Shown here piece by piece: positions 1 through 5,767 of a stretch of 9,489 bases of DNA. Within the stretch, counting starts at the first letter, position 1. Each line of letters starts with the position of its first letter. The translations under genes and the position numbers were made by a program. A model generated the notes under the pieces. That model made no database searches, was not told the origin of the DNA, and worked only from the letters and a program-made list of their open reading frames with translations. The DNA lies in contig NZ_DASXVH010000077.1 in the NCBI RefSeq assembly GCF_036504375.1, forward strand, positions 1-9,489. Direction: 5' to 3'. This stretch comes from Novimethylophilus sp036504375 (GTDB taxonomy: Bacteria; Pseudomonadota; Gammaproteobacteria; Burkholderiales; Methylophilaceae).

Positions 1-1
1 C

Positions 2-193
2 GCCCGGCTGGGTGTGTCGCAGCACAGCTTGTACGAGTGGGTCAGGAAGTACAGCCAGCCAGCTCCAGTTCGCATCGAAGCCCAAAGCCAGCAAGCCGAA
101 TTGCGACGTCTACAGGCGGAACTGAAGCGGGTCACGGAGGAACGCGACATTCTAAAAAAGGCCGCCGCGTACTTTGCCAAAGAATCCCGGTAA
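2..193 (+). CDS. IS3-family transposase OrfA, C-terminal part (partial, 63 codons visible)
   Basis: Reading frame 2 is open from the window edge to TAA at 191-193. The visible protein contains the end of a helix-turn-helix region (LGVSQHSLYEWVRKY). A heptad-like stretch (LRRLQAELKRVTEERDILKK) follows, which in IS3 elements acts as a leucine zipper for OrfA and OrfAB multimerisation. It ends in AAAYFAKESR, a typical OrfA terminus. OrfA binds the terminal repeats and, when fused to OrfB by frameshifting, forms the active transposase. The start codon lies upstream of the window. Confidence 0.85.
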   Translation, partial: ARLGVSQHSLYEWVRKYSQPAPVRIEAQSQQAELRRLQAELKRVTEERDILKKAAAYFAKESR

Positions 194-201
194 GGTACGC
201 G
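154..201 (+). other. Programmed -1 ribosomal frameshift signal (slippery A6G plus downstream stem)
   Basis: The heptamer A AAA AAG occupies 154-160 and is phased to the orfA codons (AAA at 155-157, AAG at 158-160), the canonical arrangement for simultaneous -1 slippage. Five bases later, CGCGTAC at 166-172 can pair perfectly with GTACGCG at 195-201. The orfA stop at 191-193 falls in the 22-nt loop. A stem 5-9 nt after the heptamer is the usual stimulator of such frameshifts. The outcome is an OrfAB fusion reading ...ILKK then GRRVLCQRIPVRYAF.... Signal and stem are seen directly; function is inferred from the IS3 family. Confidence 0.8.
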
Positions 202-1065
202 TTCATTCGGGACCATGAACCCCAGCATTCGGTGCGGCGCATGTGCCGGGTGATGGCGGTACATCCCAGCGGCTACTATGCCTGGCGCGCCGCGCCAGGC
301 ACGAAACGTCAGCAAGAGAACCAACGCTTGCTGGGGCTGATCAAGCAATCATGGCTGGAGAGCGGCGGCATCTATGGTTATCGCAAGATTACTGACGATC
401 TGCGCGACCTGGGCGAGCGCTGCGGCAAGCATCGCGTCTATCGACTGATGCGCATGGAGGGGCTGTGCTCCCAGACTGGCTATCGGCGCCGTCCTGGACA
501 GCGTTACGGCCGCCCCTCGGTCGTGGCGCCCAACCATGTGCAGCAGCAGTTCGATATCACGGAGCCAAACCGGGTGTGGGTGACGGATATCACCTACATC
601 CGTACCCACGAGGGCTGGCTGTACCTGGCGGTGGTGCTGGACCTGTTCTCACGGCAGGTCATCGGTTGGTCGATGCAGCCGCGCATGGAAAGCGAATTGG
701 CGATCAATGCCTTGATGATGGCCGTGTGGCGACGCCAGCCCAAGCAGGAGGTCATCGTGCATTCCGATCAGGGCAGCCAGTTCAGCAGCTACGACTGGCA
801 GCATTTCCTGCGAGCGCACAACCTGGTGGCCAGCCAGAGCCGCCGGGGCAACTGTCACGACAATGCGGTGGCAGAGAGTTTCTTCCAGTTACTGAAACGG
901 GAGCGCATCCGGCGCAGAATCTACGTTGATCGTGAAGAAGCGCGCCGGGATGTATTCGATTACATCGAGATGTTTTACAACCCAACCCGACGACATGGTT
1001 ACAACAACAGCCTGTCTCCGGTAGAGTTCGAGAGGCAGTATTTCAGCAGGCTCGAAAGTGTCTAG
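160..1065 (+). CDS. IS3-family transposase OrfB (DDE catalytic part, made as OrfAB fusion)
   Basis: This is the catalytic half of the transposase, an RNase H-fold integrase core that cuts and joins IS ends. Frame 1 is open through TAG at 1063-1065. An N-terminal HTH_21-like region (GYYAWR, then GIYGYRKITDDLR) precedes the core. The acidic triad is visible: D at 586-588 (VTDITYIRT), D at 766-768 (HSDQGSQF) and E at 874-876 (AVAESFFQLLK), with 35 residues between the second D and E, as in DD(35)E enzymes. The usual C-terminal YNPTRRH...LSPVEFE motif is present. There is no good independent start just after the orfA stop: the first in-frame ATG there is at 241, inside the conserved region. I therefore expect expression by frameshift at 154-160. 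The frame is also open back to an ATG at 37, but that stretch overlaps orfA and has no OrfB character. Confidence 0.92.
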   Translation, partial: GRRVLCQRIPVRYAFIRDHEPQHSVRRMCRVMAVHPSGYYAWRAAPGTKRQQENQRLLGLIKQSWLESGGIYGYRKITDDLRDLGERCGKHRVYRLMRMEGLCSQTGYRRRPGQRYGRPSVVAPNHVQQQFDITEPNRVWVTDITYIRTHEGWLYLAVVLDLFSRQVIGWSMQPRMESELAINALMMAVWRRQPKQEVIVHSDQGSQFSSYDWQHFLRAHNLVASQSRRGNCHDNAVAESFFQLLKRERIRRRIYVDREEARRDVFDYIEMFYNPTRRHGYNNSLSPVEFERQYFSRLESV

Positions 1066-1083
1066 TGGGGACGGGGCGATTCA
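1061..1083 (+). repeat. Right terminal inverted repeat (IRR) of the IS3-family element
   Basis: The bases just past the orfB stop, read inward from the outer tip on the opposite strand, begin TGAATCGCCCCGTCCCC. The element therefore ends in ...GGGGCGATTCA at about 1083. Ends starting 5'-TGA with a G/C-rich block soon after are common in this IS subgroup. The orfB stop codon lies inside the repeat, as is usual. The left repeat is not in the window, so the pairing and inner limit cannot be checked. Confidence 0.65.
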
Positions 1084-1088
1084 CATCG

Positions 1089-2291
1089 CTATTCTTCAGT
1101 ATTGGTATCCGGGGTTGCTGTGATTTTATGGATAGTCAGATCCGCACCCTCGAATTCCTCTTCTGCGTCCAAGCGTATCCCCACCACGACTTTCAGCACT
1201 CCATAAACAGCGAAACCTGCGACAAAGGCGATGGTAACGCCTAGCAAGGTACCTATCAGCTGGGCGATAAAGCTGACGTTGCCCATTCCGCCCAAGGTCT
1301 TGAGCCCGAAGATACCGGCAGCGACACCACCCCAGGCGCCACACAGGCCATGTAAGGGCCATACGCCCAATACGTCGTCGATTTTCCAGCGGTTCTGCGT
1401 CATCGTGAAGGCCCATACGAACAAGCCGCCTGCAACCAGCCCGGTAGCCAGTGCGCCCAACGGATGCATCACATCCGAACCGGCACAGACAGCCACCAGG
1501 CCGGCCAGCGGGCCGTTGTGCACAAAGCCGGGGTCATTGCGCCCGGCCACCAGCGCGGCCAGCGTACCGCCGACCAGCGCCATCAGCGAATTGATTGCTA
1601 CCAGCCCGTTCACCGCATCGTGCGTCTGCGCCGACATGACATTGAAGCCGAACCAGCCGACAGTGAGAATCCAGGCGCCCAAGGCCAGAAAGGGAATATT
1701 GGACGGCGGGAAGGCATGCAAGCGGCCATCCTTGCCGTAGCGCCCGCGCCGGGCTCCCAGCATGAGTACCGCACCGAGCGCGATCCAGCCCCCCATGGCA
1801 TGCACCACAACGGAACCGGCAAAGTCGTGGAATTTTGCGCCGAAGCTGGCATTGAGCCAATCCTGGAAGCCATAATGGCCATTCCAGGCGATACCCTCGA
1901 AGAATGGATAAACCATACCCACCAGAATAAATGTCGCGGCGATCTGCGGGTTGAATTTCATGCGTTCGGCAATGCCGCCAGAAACGATCGCCGGGATGGC
2001 GGCGGCAAAAGTCAGCAGGAAAAAGAATTTCACCAGTTCATAACCGCTCTTTTCCGCCAAGACTTCCGCACCTTGCAGAAAATTCATTCCATAGGCGATG
2101 CCATAACCCACAAAAAAATAGGCAATGGTTGAAATCGAGAAATCCACCATGATCTTGACCAGCGCATTGACCTGGTTTTTTTTACGCACCGTACCGACTT
2201 CAAGAAAGGCAAAACCGGCATGCATCGCCAATACCATGATCGCACCGAGCAAAATGAACAGCACGTCACCCGCATATTTATGCGTTTCCAT
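1089..2291 (-). CDS. amt: Ammonium transporter (Amt/AmtB channel), complete
   Basis: This inner-membrane channel conducts ammonium/ammonia under nitrogen limitation, probably as a trimer gated by a PII protein (family knowledge). At 400 aa it is a full-length Amt with about 11 hydrophobic segments. Signature pieces are visible: GAIMVLAMHAGFAFLEVG near residues 16-33, SGGIAERMKF at 104-113, GWFGFNVMSA at 212-221 and a cytoplasmic C-terminal tail. The pore twin histidines correspond to His164 (VVVHAMGGW) and His314 (WPLHGLCG). The N-terminus enters the first membrane segment directly, without the cleaved signal peptide found in E. coli AmtB. The ATG at 2291 has GGGGAG 5 nt upstream. A sigma-54 promoter and NtrC-like sites precede it. 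No glnK (PII) gene adjoins it, which is unusual. The TAG stop is about 5 bp from the IS end, but the reading frame is intact. Confidence 0.97.
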   Translation of the reverse strand: METHKYAGDVLFILLGAIMVLAMHAGFAFLEVGTVRKKNQVNALVKIMVDFSISTIAYFFVGYGIAYGMNFLQGAEVLAEKSGYELVKFFFLLTFAAAIPAIVSGGIAERMKFNPQIAATFILVGMVYPFFEGIAWNGHYGFQDWLNASFGAKFHDFAGSVVVHAMGGWIALGAVLMLGARRGRYGKDGRLHAFPPSNIPFLALGAWILTVGWFGFNVMSAQTHDAVNGLVAINSLMALVGGTLAALVAGRNDPGFVHNGPLAGLVAVCAGSDVMHPLGALATGLVAGGLFVWAFTMTQNRWKIDDVLGVWPLHGLCGAWGGVAAGIFGLKTLGGMGNVSFIAQLIGTLLGVTIAFVAGFAVYGVLKVVVGIRLDAEEEFEGADLTIHKITATPDTNTEE

Positions 2292-2323
2292 ATTTTCTCC
2301 CCATTAAAATTTTGCGGGATAAA

Positions 2324-2339
2324 AGCAATATCGATACCA
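2324..2339 (-). promoter_or_regulatory. Sigma-54 (-24/-12) promoter of amt
   Basis: Read on the minus strand the site is TGGTATCGATATTGCT. It has the GG of the -24 element and the TTGC of the -12 element at exactly the spacing of the consensus TGGCACG-N4-TTGC. The predicted transcript start is near 2313, leaving a leader of about 21 nt that contains the GGGGAG ribosome site. Sigma-54 control of amt genes under nitrogen limitation is well established. The -24 half is imperfect (TGGTAT for TGGCAC). Confidence 0.72.
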
Positions 2340-2392
2340 CATATGTAACCTCCTGTATCTGTGATACTTATTTTCCGCCCAATTTCAAAAAA

Positions 2393-2409
2393 TGCACCAT
2401 TTATGTGCA
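2393..2409. promoter_or_regulatory. Candidate NtrC (NR-I) binding site
   Basis: TGCACCATTTATGTGCA is an inverted repeat with GCAC and GTGC arms separated by 7 bases, the same geometry as the enterobacterial NtrC sites upstream of glnA. It lies about 80-95 bp upstream of the predicted amt start, a normal enhancer distance. The right arm departs from the ideal TGGTGCA. Confidence 0.65.
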
Positions 2410-2410
2410 A

Positions 2411-2439
2411 TGCACCATGACGAGGTCTAAGTTGGTGCA
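2411..2439. promoter_or_regulatory. Second NtrC-like half-site pair (TGCACCA ... TGGTGCA)
   Basis: TGCACCA at 2411-2417 and its exact inverse TGGTGCA at 2433-2439 flank a 15-base spacer. With the site at 2393-2409 this gives three copies of AATGCACCA in the region: direct at 2391 and 2409, inverted at 2433-2441. Each half matches an NtrC half-site perfectly, but the 15-base spacing is wider than the 3 bases between such arms in a single dimer site. They may be two weaker sites, or a cooperative array with the first site. Confidence 0.45.
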
Positions 2440-2458
2440 TTTTAAAGATGGAAATGTC

Positions 2459-2487
2459 TTGTTCATCTTCAATTGCAAACTTAAACT
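2459..2487 (+). promoter_or_regulatory. Weak candidate sigma-70 promoter of pap
   Basis: TTGTTC at 2459-2464 and TAAACT at 2482-2487 are separated by 17 bases. They match 3 of 6 and 4 of 6 consensus positions, so this is a tentative call. It sits just downstream of the NtrC-like half-site at 2433-2439. I found no correctly spaced GG/GC sigma-54 promoter on the plus strand of this gap. Confidence 0.22.
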
Positions 2488-2524
2488 TATGGAATATGGG
2501 GTTAAGTCCTAAAGGAAGAGCATC

Positions 2525-4024
2525 ATGTTCGAATCTGCTGAACTGGGCCACACGATTGATAAGGAAACCTACAAACAAGAAATTCCGGCGCTACGCGAAG
2601 CCCTGCTGGATGCGCAATACGATCTGGCCGAACTCAAGAAATTCCCTGTAATTATTTTAATTGGCGGCGTGGATGGCGCGGGCAAGGGAGAAACCGCCAA
2701 TCTGCTCAATGAATGGATGGATCCGCGCAACATCCATACTCATGCTTTTGGCCAGCCGTCAGACGAAGAAGCCGAACGCCCCCATATGTGGCGCTACTGG
2801 CGCGCCCTGCCGCCCAAGGGCAAGATCGGAATCAATTTCGGCTCCTGGTATACCGACCCGATCATCAAGCGTGCATACGGGGAAATCAAGAACGAGGGGC
2901 TCACCAAGGCGCTGGACGAGATCGTCCGTTTCGAGAAAATGCTCACCGATGAAGGCGCCCTGGTGCTCAAGTTCTGGTTTCATTTATCCAGGGAAAAACA
3001 GAAAAACCGCCTGGATAAACTGGAGAAAGATCCCCATACCCGGTGGCGCGTTACCGATCTGGATAAAAAACATTTGAAAATGTACGACGAGTTCCGCACT
3101 ATTTCGGAGCATGTGCTGAGAGAAACCAGTACCGCCGCCGCACCCTGGATCATCGTCGAAGGCTATGATGCCAATTATCGCAATCTGACAGTAGGAAAAC
3201 AGCTGCTGGAAGCCATGCGCAAGCGGCTTGATACGCCGGAGAGCAAAGTCCATATTGCCAGCGCACCACCCCTCATCGCGCCGGTAGATAGCCTGCATAT
3301 CCTGAGCAAACTCGATCTGTCGAAAAAAATCGATAAAAAGGAATATGAACAGAAACTGGAAGACTTTCAAGGCAAACTCAATACGCTGACACGGGATCCG
3401 CGCTTCAAAAAGATTTCAGTGGTCTGCGTTTTTGAAGGCTCCGATGCGGCTGGCAAGGGAGGCAGCATTCGTCGCATTACCCAAGCCATCGATGCACGGA
3501 TATTCAGTGTCAATCCCATTGCCGCACCCACCGAGGAAGAGCGCGCTCAGCCCTATTTATGGCGTTTCTGGCGCCATGTGCCGCGACATGGACGCGTTAC
3601 GGTGTTCGATCGCTCCTGGTATGGCCGCGTACTGGTGGAACGGGTCGAAGGCTTTTGTTCCGAATACGACTGGATGAGAGCCTATGGTGAAATCAATGAT
3701 TTCGAGGAACAACTGTCACGCAAGCAGTTCGTGGTGGTCAAGTTTTGGCTGCAAATCAGCAAGGAAGAACAATTGCGCCGTTTTGAAGAGCGTAAAAGCA
3801 TCGCTTTCAAACGCTTCAAAATCACCGAGGAAGACTGGCGCAATCGTGAAAAATGGGAGTCCTACGAGATGGCTGTATGCGACATGATAGATCGCACCAG
3901 CACGGATTACGCGCCCTGGACCATCATCGAGGCCAATGACAAGAATTTTGCGCGCATAAAAATTCTGAAGACGTTGTGCGACAGGATAGAAAAAATTTTA
4001 GATCAAATCAAGCCGGAAAAATGA
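2525..4024 (+). CDS. pap: Polyphosphate:AMP phosphotransferase (two-domain PPK2)
   Basis: Enzymes of this kind phosphorylate AMP to ADP with inorganic polyphosphate as donor, linking polyphosphate stores to the adenylate pool. At 499 aa it has the length of tandem-domain PPK2 (Pap) proteins. Domain 1 has a Walker A loop GVDGAGKGE at residues 48-56, then RPHMWRYWRALP and INFGSWYTDP. Domain 2 has Walker A GSDAAGKGG at 305-313, QPYLWRFWRHVP and a Walker B/lid region DRSWYGRVLVERVEGF starting at 362. Domain 1 has GSWY where domain 2 has DRSWY, so it lacks the Walker B aspartate. This agrees with the family pattern in which the C-terminal domain carries the activity. The protein should be cytoplasmic. 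AGGAAG lies 6 nt before the ATG. The gene diverges from amt and converges with the 219-aa gene at 4037-4696, leaving 12 nt between the stops. Confidence 0.93.
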   Translation: MFESAELGHTIDKETYKQEIPALREALLDAQYDLAELKKFPVIILIGGVDGAGKGETANLLNEWMDPRNIHTHAFGQPSDEEAERPHMWRYWRALPPKGKIGINFGSWYTDPIIKRAYGEIKNEGLTKALDEIVRFEKMLTDEGALVLKFWFHLSREKQKNRLDKLEKDPHTRWRVTDLDKKHLKMYDEFRTISEHVLRETSTAAAPWIIVEGYDANYRNLTVGKQLLEAMRKRLDTPESKVHIASAPPLIAPVDSLHILSKLDLSKKIDKKEYEQKLEDFQGKLNTLTRDPRFKKISVVCVFEGSDAAGKGGSIRRITQAIDARIFSVNPIAAPTEEERAQPYLWRFWRHVPRHGRVTVFDRSWYGRVLVERVEGFCSEYDWMRAYGEINDFEEQLSRKQFVVVKFWLQISKEEQLRRFEERKSIAFKRFKITEEDWRNREKWESYEMAVCDMIDRTSTDYAPWTIIEANDKNFARIKILKTLCDRIEKILDQIKPEK

Positions 4025-4036
4025 TTGCGGAACCCG

Positions 4037-4696
4037 CTATTCCAGCAGGATATGGCTGGCCGCATCCGGGTCGCCTATCCAGAAATAGTAGAATTCGCGC
4101 ACCACGGCAAGAAACAGGTACCGGGTTTCTTTCATGACGAACAACGGCTGTAACGCATCCACTGCAACACGGTAAGTTTTTCCATTCTTATCTTCCACTT
4201 CGCGCAAATCGATCAATAGCAGCTTGACCAGTTTTTCCCTGGTCTCCATCACGGATTTCTCCGCACCGGCTTCGCGCAACGCTGCCTTGTATGCCTTAAG
4301 CGGCCACATTTCCGCAACGCCGAATTTCTCGTCATCCAGACGTTTCCATATCTGCTTGAAGCTTTCTTCGTTACGCACATAAGCGGCGGCGGCTTCCATC
4401 ACAAATCCGTCGCTTGAGTTCAAGGCTGCAATCGCCTTGAAGTCATCCACCCAGAAATAGTAATACTCCCGCGTCACGGCCAGGAAAAATGGCCAATCCT
4501 CGCGTGGAGTATGCAGCAATGCCTCGTCAATCACCTCCCGGTAGGCCAACCCATCCGCAGTCTGCCCGGATAGCTGTGGCAGAGCCCTTTCCAACAATGT
4601 CTTGCGGCGCGCCAGATTAGCGACGCTCGCACCTTTACCCCTGATCAGCCTGAGATAGGCATCCAGCGCCTTCTGTTCACGCTCTTGTATTGTCAT
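4037..4696 (-). CDS. Protein of unknown function with internal duplication, last gene of the fli cluster
   Basis: I do not recognise this 219-aa protein. It has no signal peptide and no convincing membrane helix, and is rich in charged and aromatic residues, so it is probably cytoplasmic. It contains two related halves. FLAVTREYYYFWVDD at residues 71-85 matches FLAVVREFYYFWIGD at 195-209, with 11 of 15 positions identical. Upstream of each copy is a shared YRxx(V/I)D element (52-57 and 175-180). The ATG at 4694-4696 lies 3 nt past the fliR stop with no clear ribosome site, which suggests translational coupling to fliR and co-expression with the export gate. In many bacteria flhB or another flagellar gene follows fliR. 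A flagellar role is inferred only from position; a stress or metabolic protein riding in the operon is equally possible. Confidence 0.85.
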   Translation of the reverse strand: MTIQEREQKALDAYLRLIRGKGASVANLARRKTLLERALPQLSGQTADGLAYREVIDEALLHTPREDWPFFLAVTREYYYFWVDDFKAIAALNSSDGFVMEAAAAYVRNEESFKQIWKRLDDEKFGVAEMWPLKAYKAALREAGAEKSVMETREKLVKLLLIDLREVEDKNGKTYRVAVDALQPLFVMKETRYLFLAVVREFYYFWIGDPDAASHILLE

Positions 4697-4699
4697 CGA

Positions 4700-5479
4700 T
4701 CAGATACCCGGCTTTGCAAGATTCAACATGAGTTGCACCGACTGTTCCACCATACTACTGAACAAAGGCAAAAAATAAGGCAATGAAAAAGCCAGCACGA
4801 TAAATCCTATCCCCAATGTAATCGGAAAACCAACCGCAAAGATATTGAGTTGCGGCGCAGCCCGTGTTAATACCGCAAGCGCAATATTGGTCAGCATTAA
4901 CGCAGCCAGCACCGGCATTGATAATACCAGCCCCCAGGAAAATATATTACTGCCTGCCAACACCAGCGCTTTCCAGCTGATGATCGCTTCCGATATGCCT
5001 ATGGGCAGCGTATTGAAACTTTCCACCAGGGCTGCGATTACCATGAGATGCCCATTCAAGGCCAGAAATAGCAGCATTGCCATAACACCGAGGAATTGTC
5101 CGAGAATCGGAATTTGCGCAGCGCTCTGCGGAGCGAAAAAAGTGGCGAAACCCAATCCCATCTGCAAACCGATAATATGTCCCGCCATTTCCATCGCACT
5201 GAACGCGAGCCGCATGGTCAGCCCCATGGCGTAGCCGATCATCAATTGTTGAATCAGAACGAACAAACCCTGTGCCGAAGCCGGCTGTACATTGGGCATC
5301 GCCGGCAATAACGGAGCAACCAGAATCGTCAGCAAAAATGCCACCGCCACCTTGACGCGCGCAGGGATGCCGCGCGCGCCGAATAACGGGGCCGAGGCTA
5401 CCAAGGCCATGATCCTGAAAAAAGGCCAGAAAAACGCAGCCAGCCAGGCATTCAACTGAACGGAGGTGACGGTCAGCAT
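4700..5479 (-). CDS. fliR: Flagellar biosynthetic protein FliR (export gate)
   Basis: FliR is part of the FliPQR export gate of the flagellar type III secretion system at the base of the basal body. The 259-aa length is standard. Recognisable stretches are the N-terminal hydrophobic segment followed by RIMALVASAPLFGARGIPARV (about residues 22-42), the GLQMGLGFATFFAP region after the second membrane segment, and a hydrophobic C-terminal half ending in FSLPYFLPLF. About six membrane segments are apparent. The ATG at 5477-5479 lies 15 nt after the fliQ stop, with a weak GGCGGA upstream. The next gene starts 3 nt after its TGA. Confidence 0.96.
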   Translation of the reverse strand: MLTVTSVQLNAWLAAFFWPFFRIMALVASAPLFGARGIPARVKVAVAFLLTILVAPLLPAMPNVQPASAQGLFVLIQQLMIGYAMGLTMRLAFSAMEMAGHIIGLQMGLGFATFFAPQSAAQIPILGQFLGVMAMLLFLALNGHLMVIAALVESFNTLPIGISEAIISWKALVLAGSNIFSWGLVLSMPVLAALMLTNIALAVLTRAAPQLNIFAVGFPITLGIGFIVLAFSLPYFLPLFSSMVEQSVQLMLNLAKPGI

Positions 5480-5494
5480 GCGTCCGCCGGACCG

Positions 5495-5767
5495 CTAACC
5501 GATCAATCCAGGAATGCTAATGAAGAGGCGACGCATGTAATCCACCATCAGGTTGATCATCCATGGCCCGGTAACGATCAGCACCAGCACCAGCACCAGC
5601 AACTTTGGAATAAAGGACAGGGTCATTTCGTTGATCTGCGTGGCGGCCTGGAACAGGCTGATCAACAATCCAGTCACCAGCGCGGCCCCCAGCATGGGCG
5701 CGGACAGCAACACTCCCACCTCGAGCGCCTGCTCGACTATGGTGAGTACTGTACCGGAAGTCATCAT
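5495..5767 (-). CDS. fliQ: Flagellar biosynthetic protein FliQ (export gate)
   Basis: FliQ is a small two-helix protein that packs around FliP/FliR in the export gate. The core SAPMLGAALVTGLLISLFQAATQINEMTLSFIPK is near-identical in pattern to FliQ of other bacteria, and a second hydrophobic helix follows (LLVLVLVLIVTGPWMINLMVDYMRRLF). I chose the ATG at 5765-5767 (90 aa, family norm about 89-90), whose A and TG overlap the fliP stop as ATGA. A second ATG at 5762-5764 is equally possible. The frame stays open to an ATG at 5809, but that would add 14 residues inside fliP and make the protein unusually long. Part of the second helix is encoded by a hexanucleotide repeat. Confidence 0.95.
   Translation of the reverse strand: MMTSGTVLTIVEQALEVGVLLSAPMLGAALVTGLLISLFQAATQINEMTLSFIPKLLVLVLVLIVTGPWMINLMVDYMRRLFISIPGLIG
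5579..5602. repeat. Hexanucleotide tandem repeat inside fliQ
   Basis: CAGCAC occurs three times in a row followed by CAGCAA. On the coding strand it reads as alternating CTG and GTG codons for Leu-Val repeats in the second membrane helix. Gain or loss of one unit would be in frame. It also contains GCACCA by chance; this is not an NtrC site. Confidence 0.7.

Larger units (their letters stand above)
1..1083 (+). mobile_element. IS3-family insertion sequence, right-hand part (left end outside window)
   Basis: Visible parts are the C-terminal end of orfA, a -1 frameshift signal, a full orfB transposase domain and a right end that finishes in CA at about 1083, as IS3-family ends do (5'-TG...CA-3'). 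The orfA end (leucine-zipper-like, ending in KKAAAYFAKES) and the orfB sequence look like the IS3 subgroup. The left inverted repeat and target duplication lie outside the window, so the outer limit and the exact 3-4 bp target duplication (CAT or CATC would start at 1084) cannot be confirmed. No internal stop interrupts orfB, so the element may be functional. Confidence 0.85.

Noticed and set aside
37..240. Reading the transposase frame from the ATG at 37 as the true N-terminus of OrfB
   Set aside because: The stretch before 154 overlaps orfA in the coding frame of a conserved OrfA end and is low-complexity Ser/Arg/Gly in this frame. The frameshift explains the fusion better.
1464..2132. Plus-strand open frame of 222 codons opposite amt
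   Set aside because: It mirrors the conserved amt coding sequence, its product is rich in His/Gln/Arg without motifs, and it has no ribosome site.
2448..2500. Possible sigma-54 promoter for pap among TGGAAATG and TGGAATATGG
   Set aside because: Neither has GC at the required 10-base spacing from GG.
4027..4037. Small hairpin GCGG-AAC-CCGC between pap and the converging gene, with ATTTTT further along on the minus strand
   Set aside because: The stem is only 4 bp, there are intervening bases before the T-run, and it overlaps a stop codon. Too weak to call a terminator.
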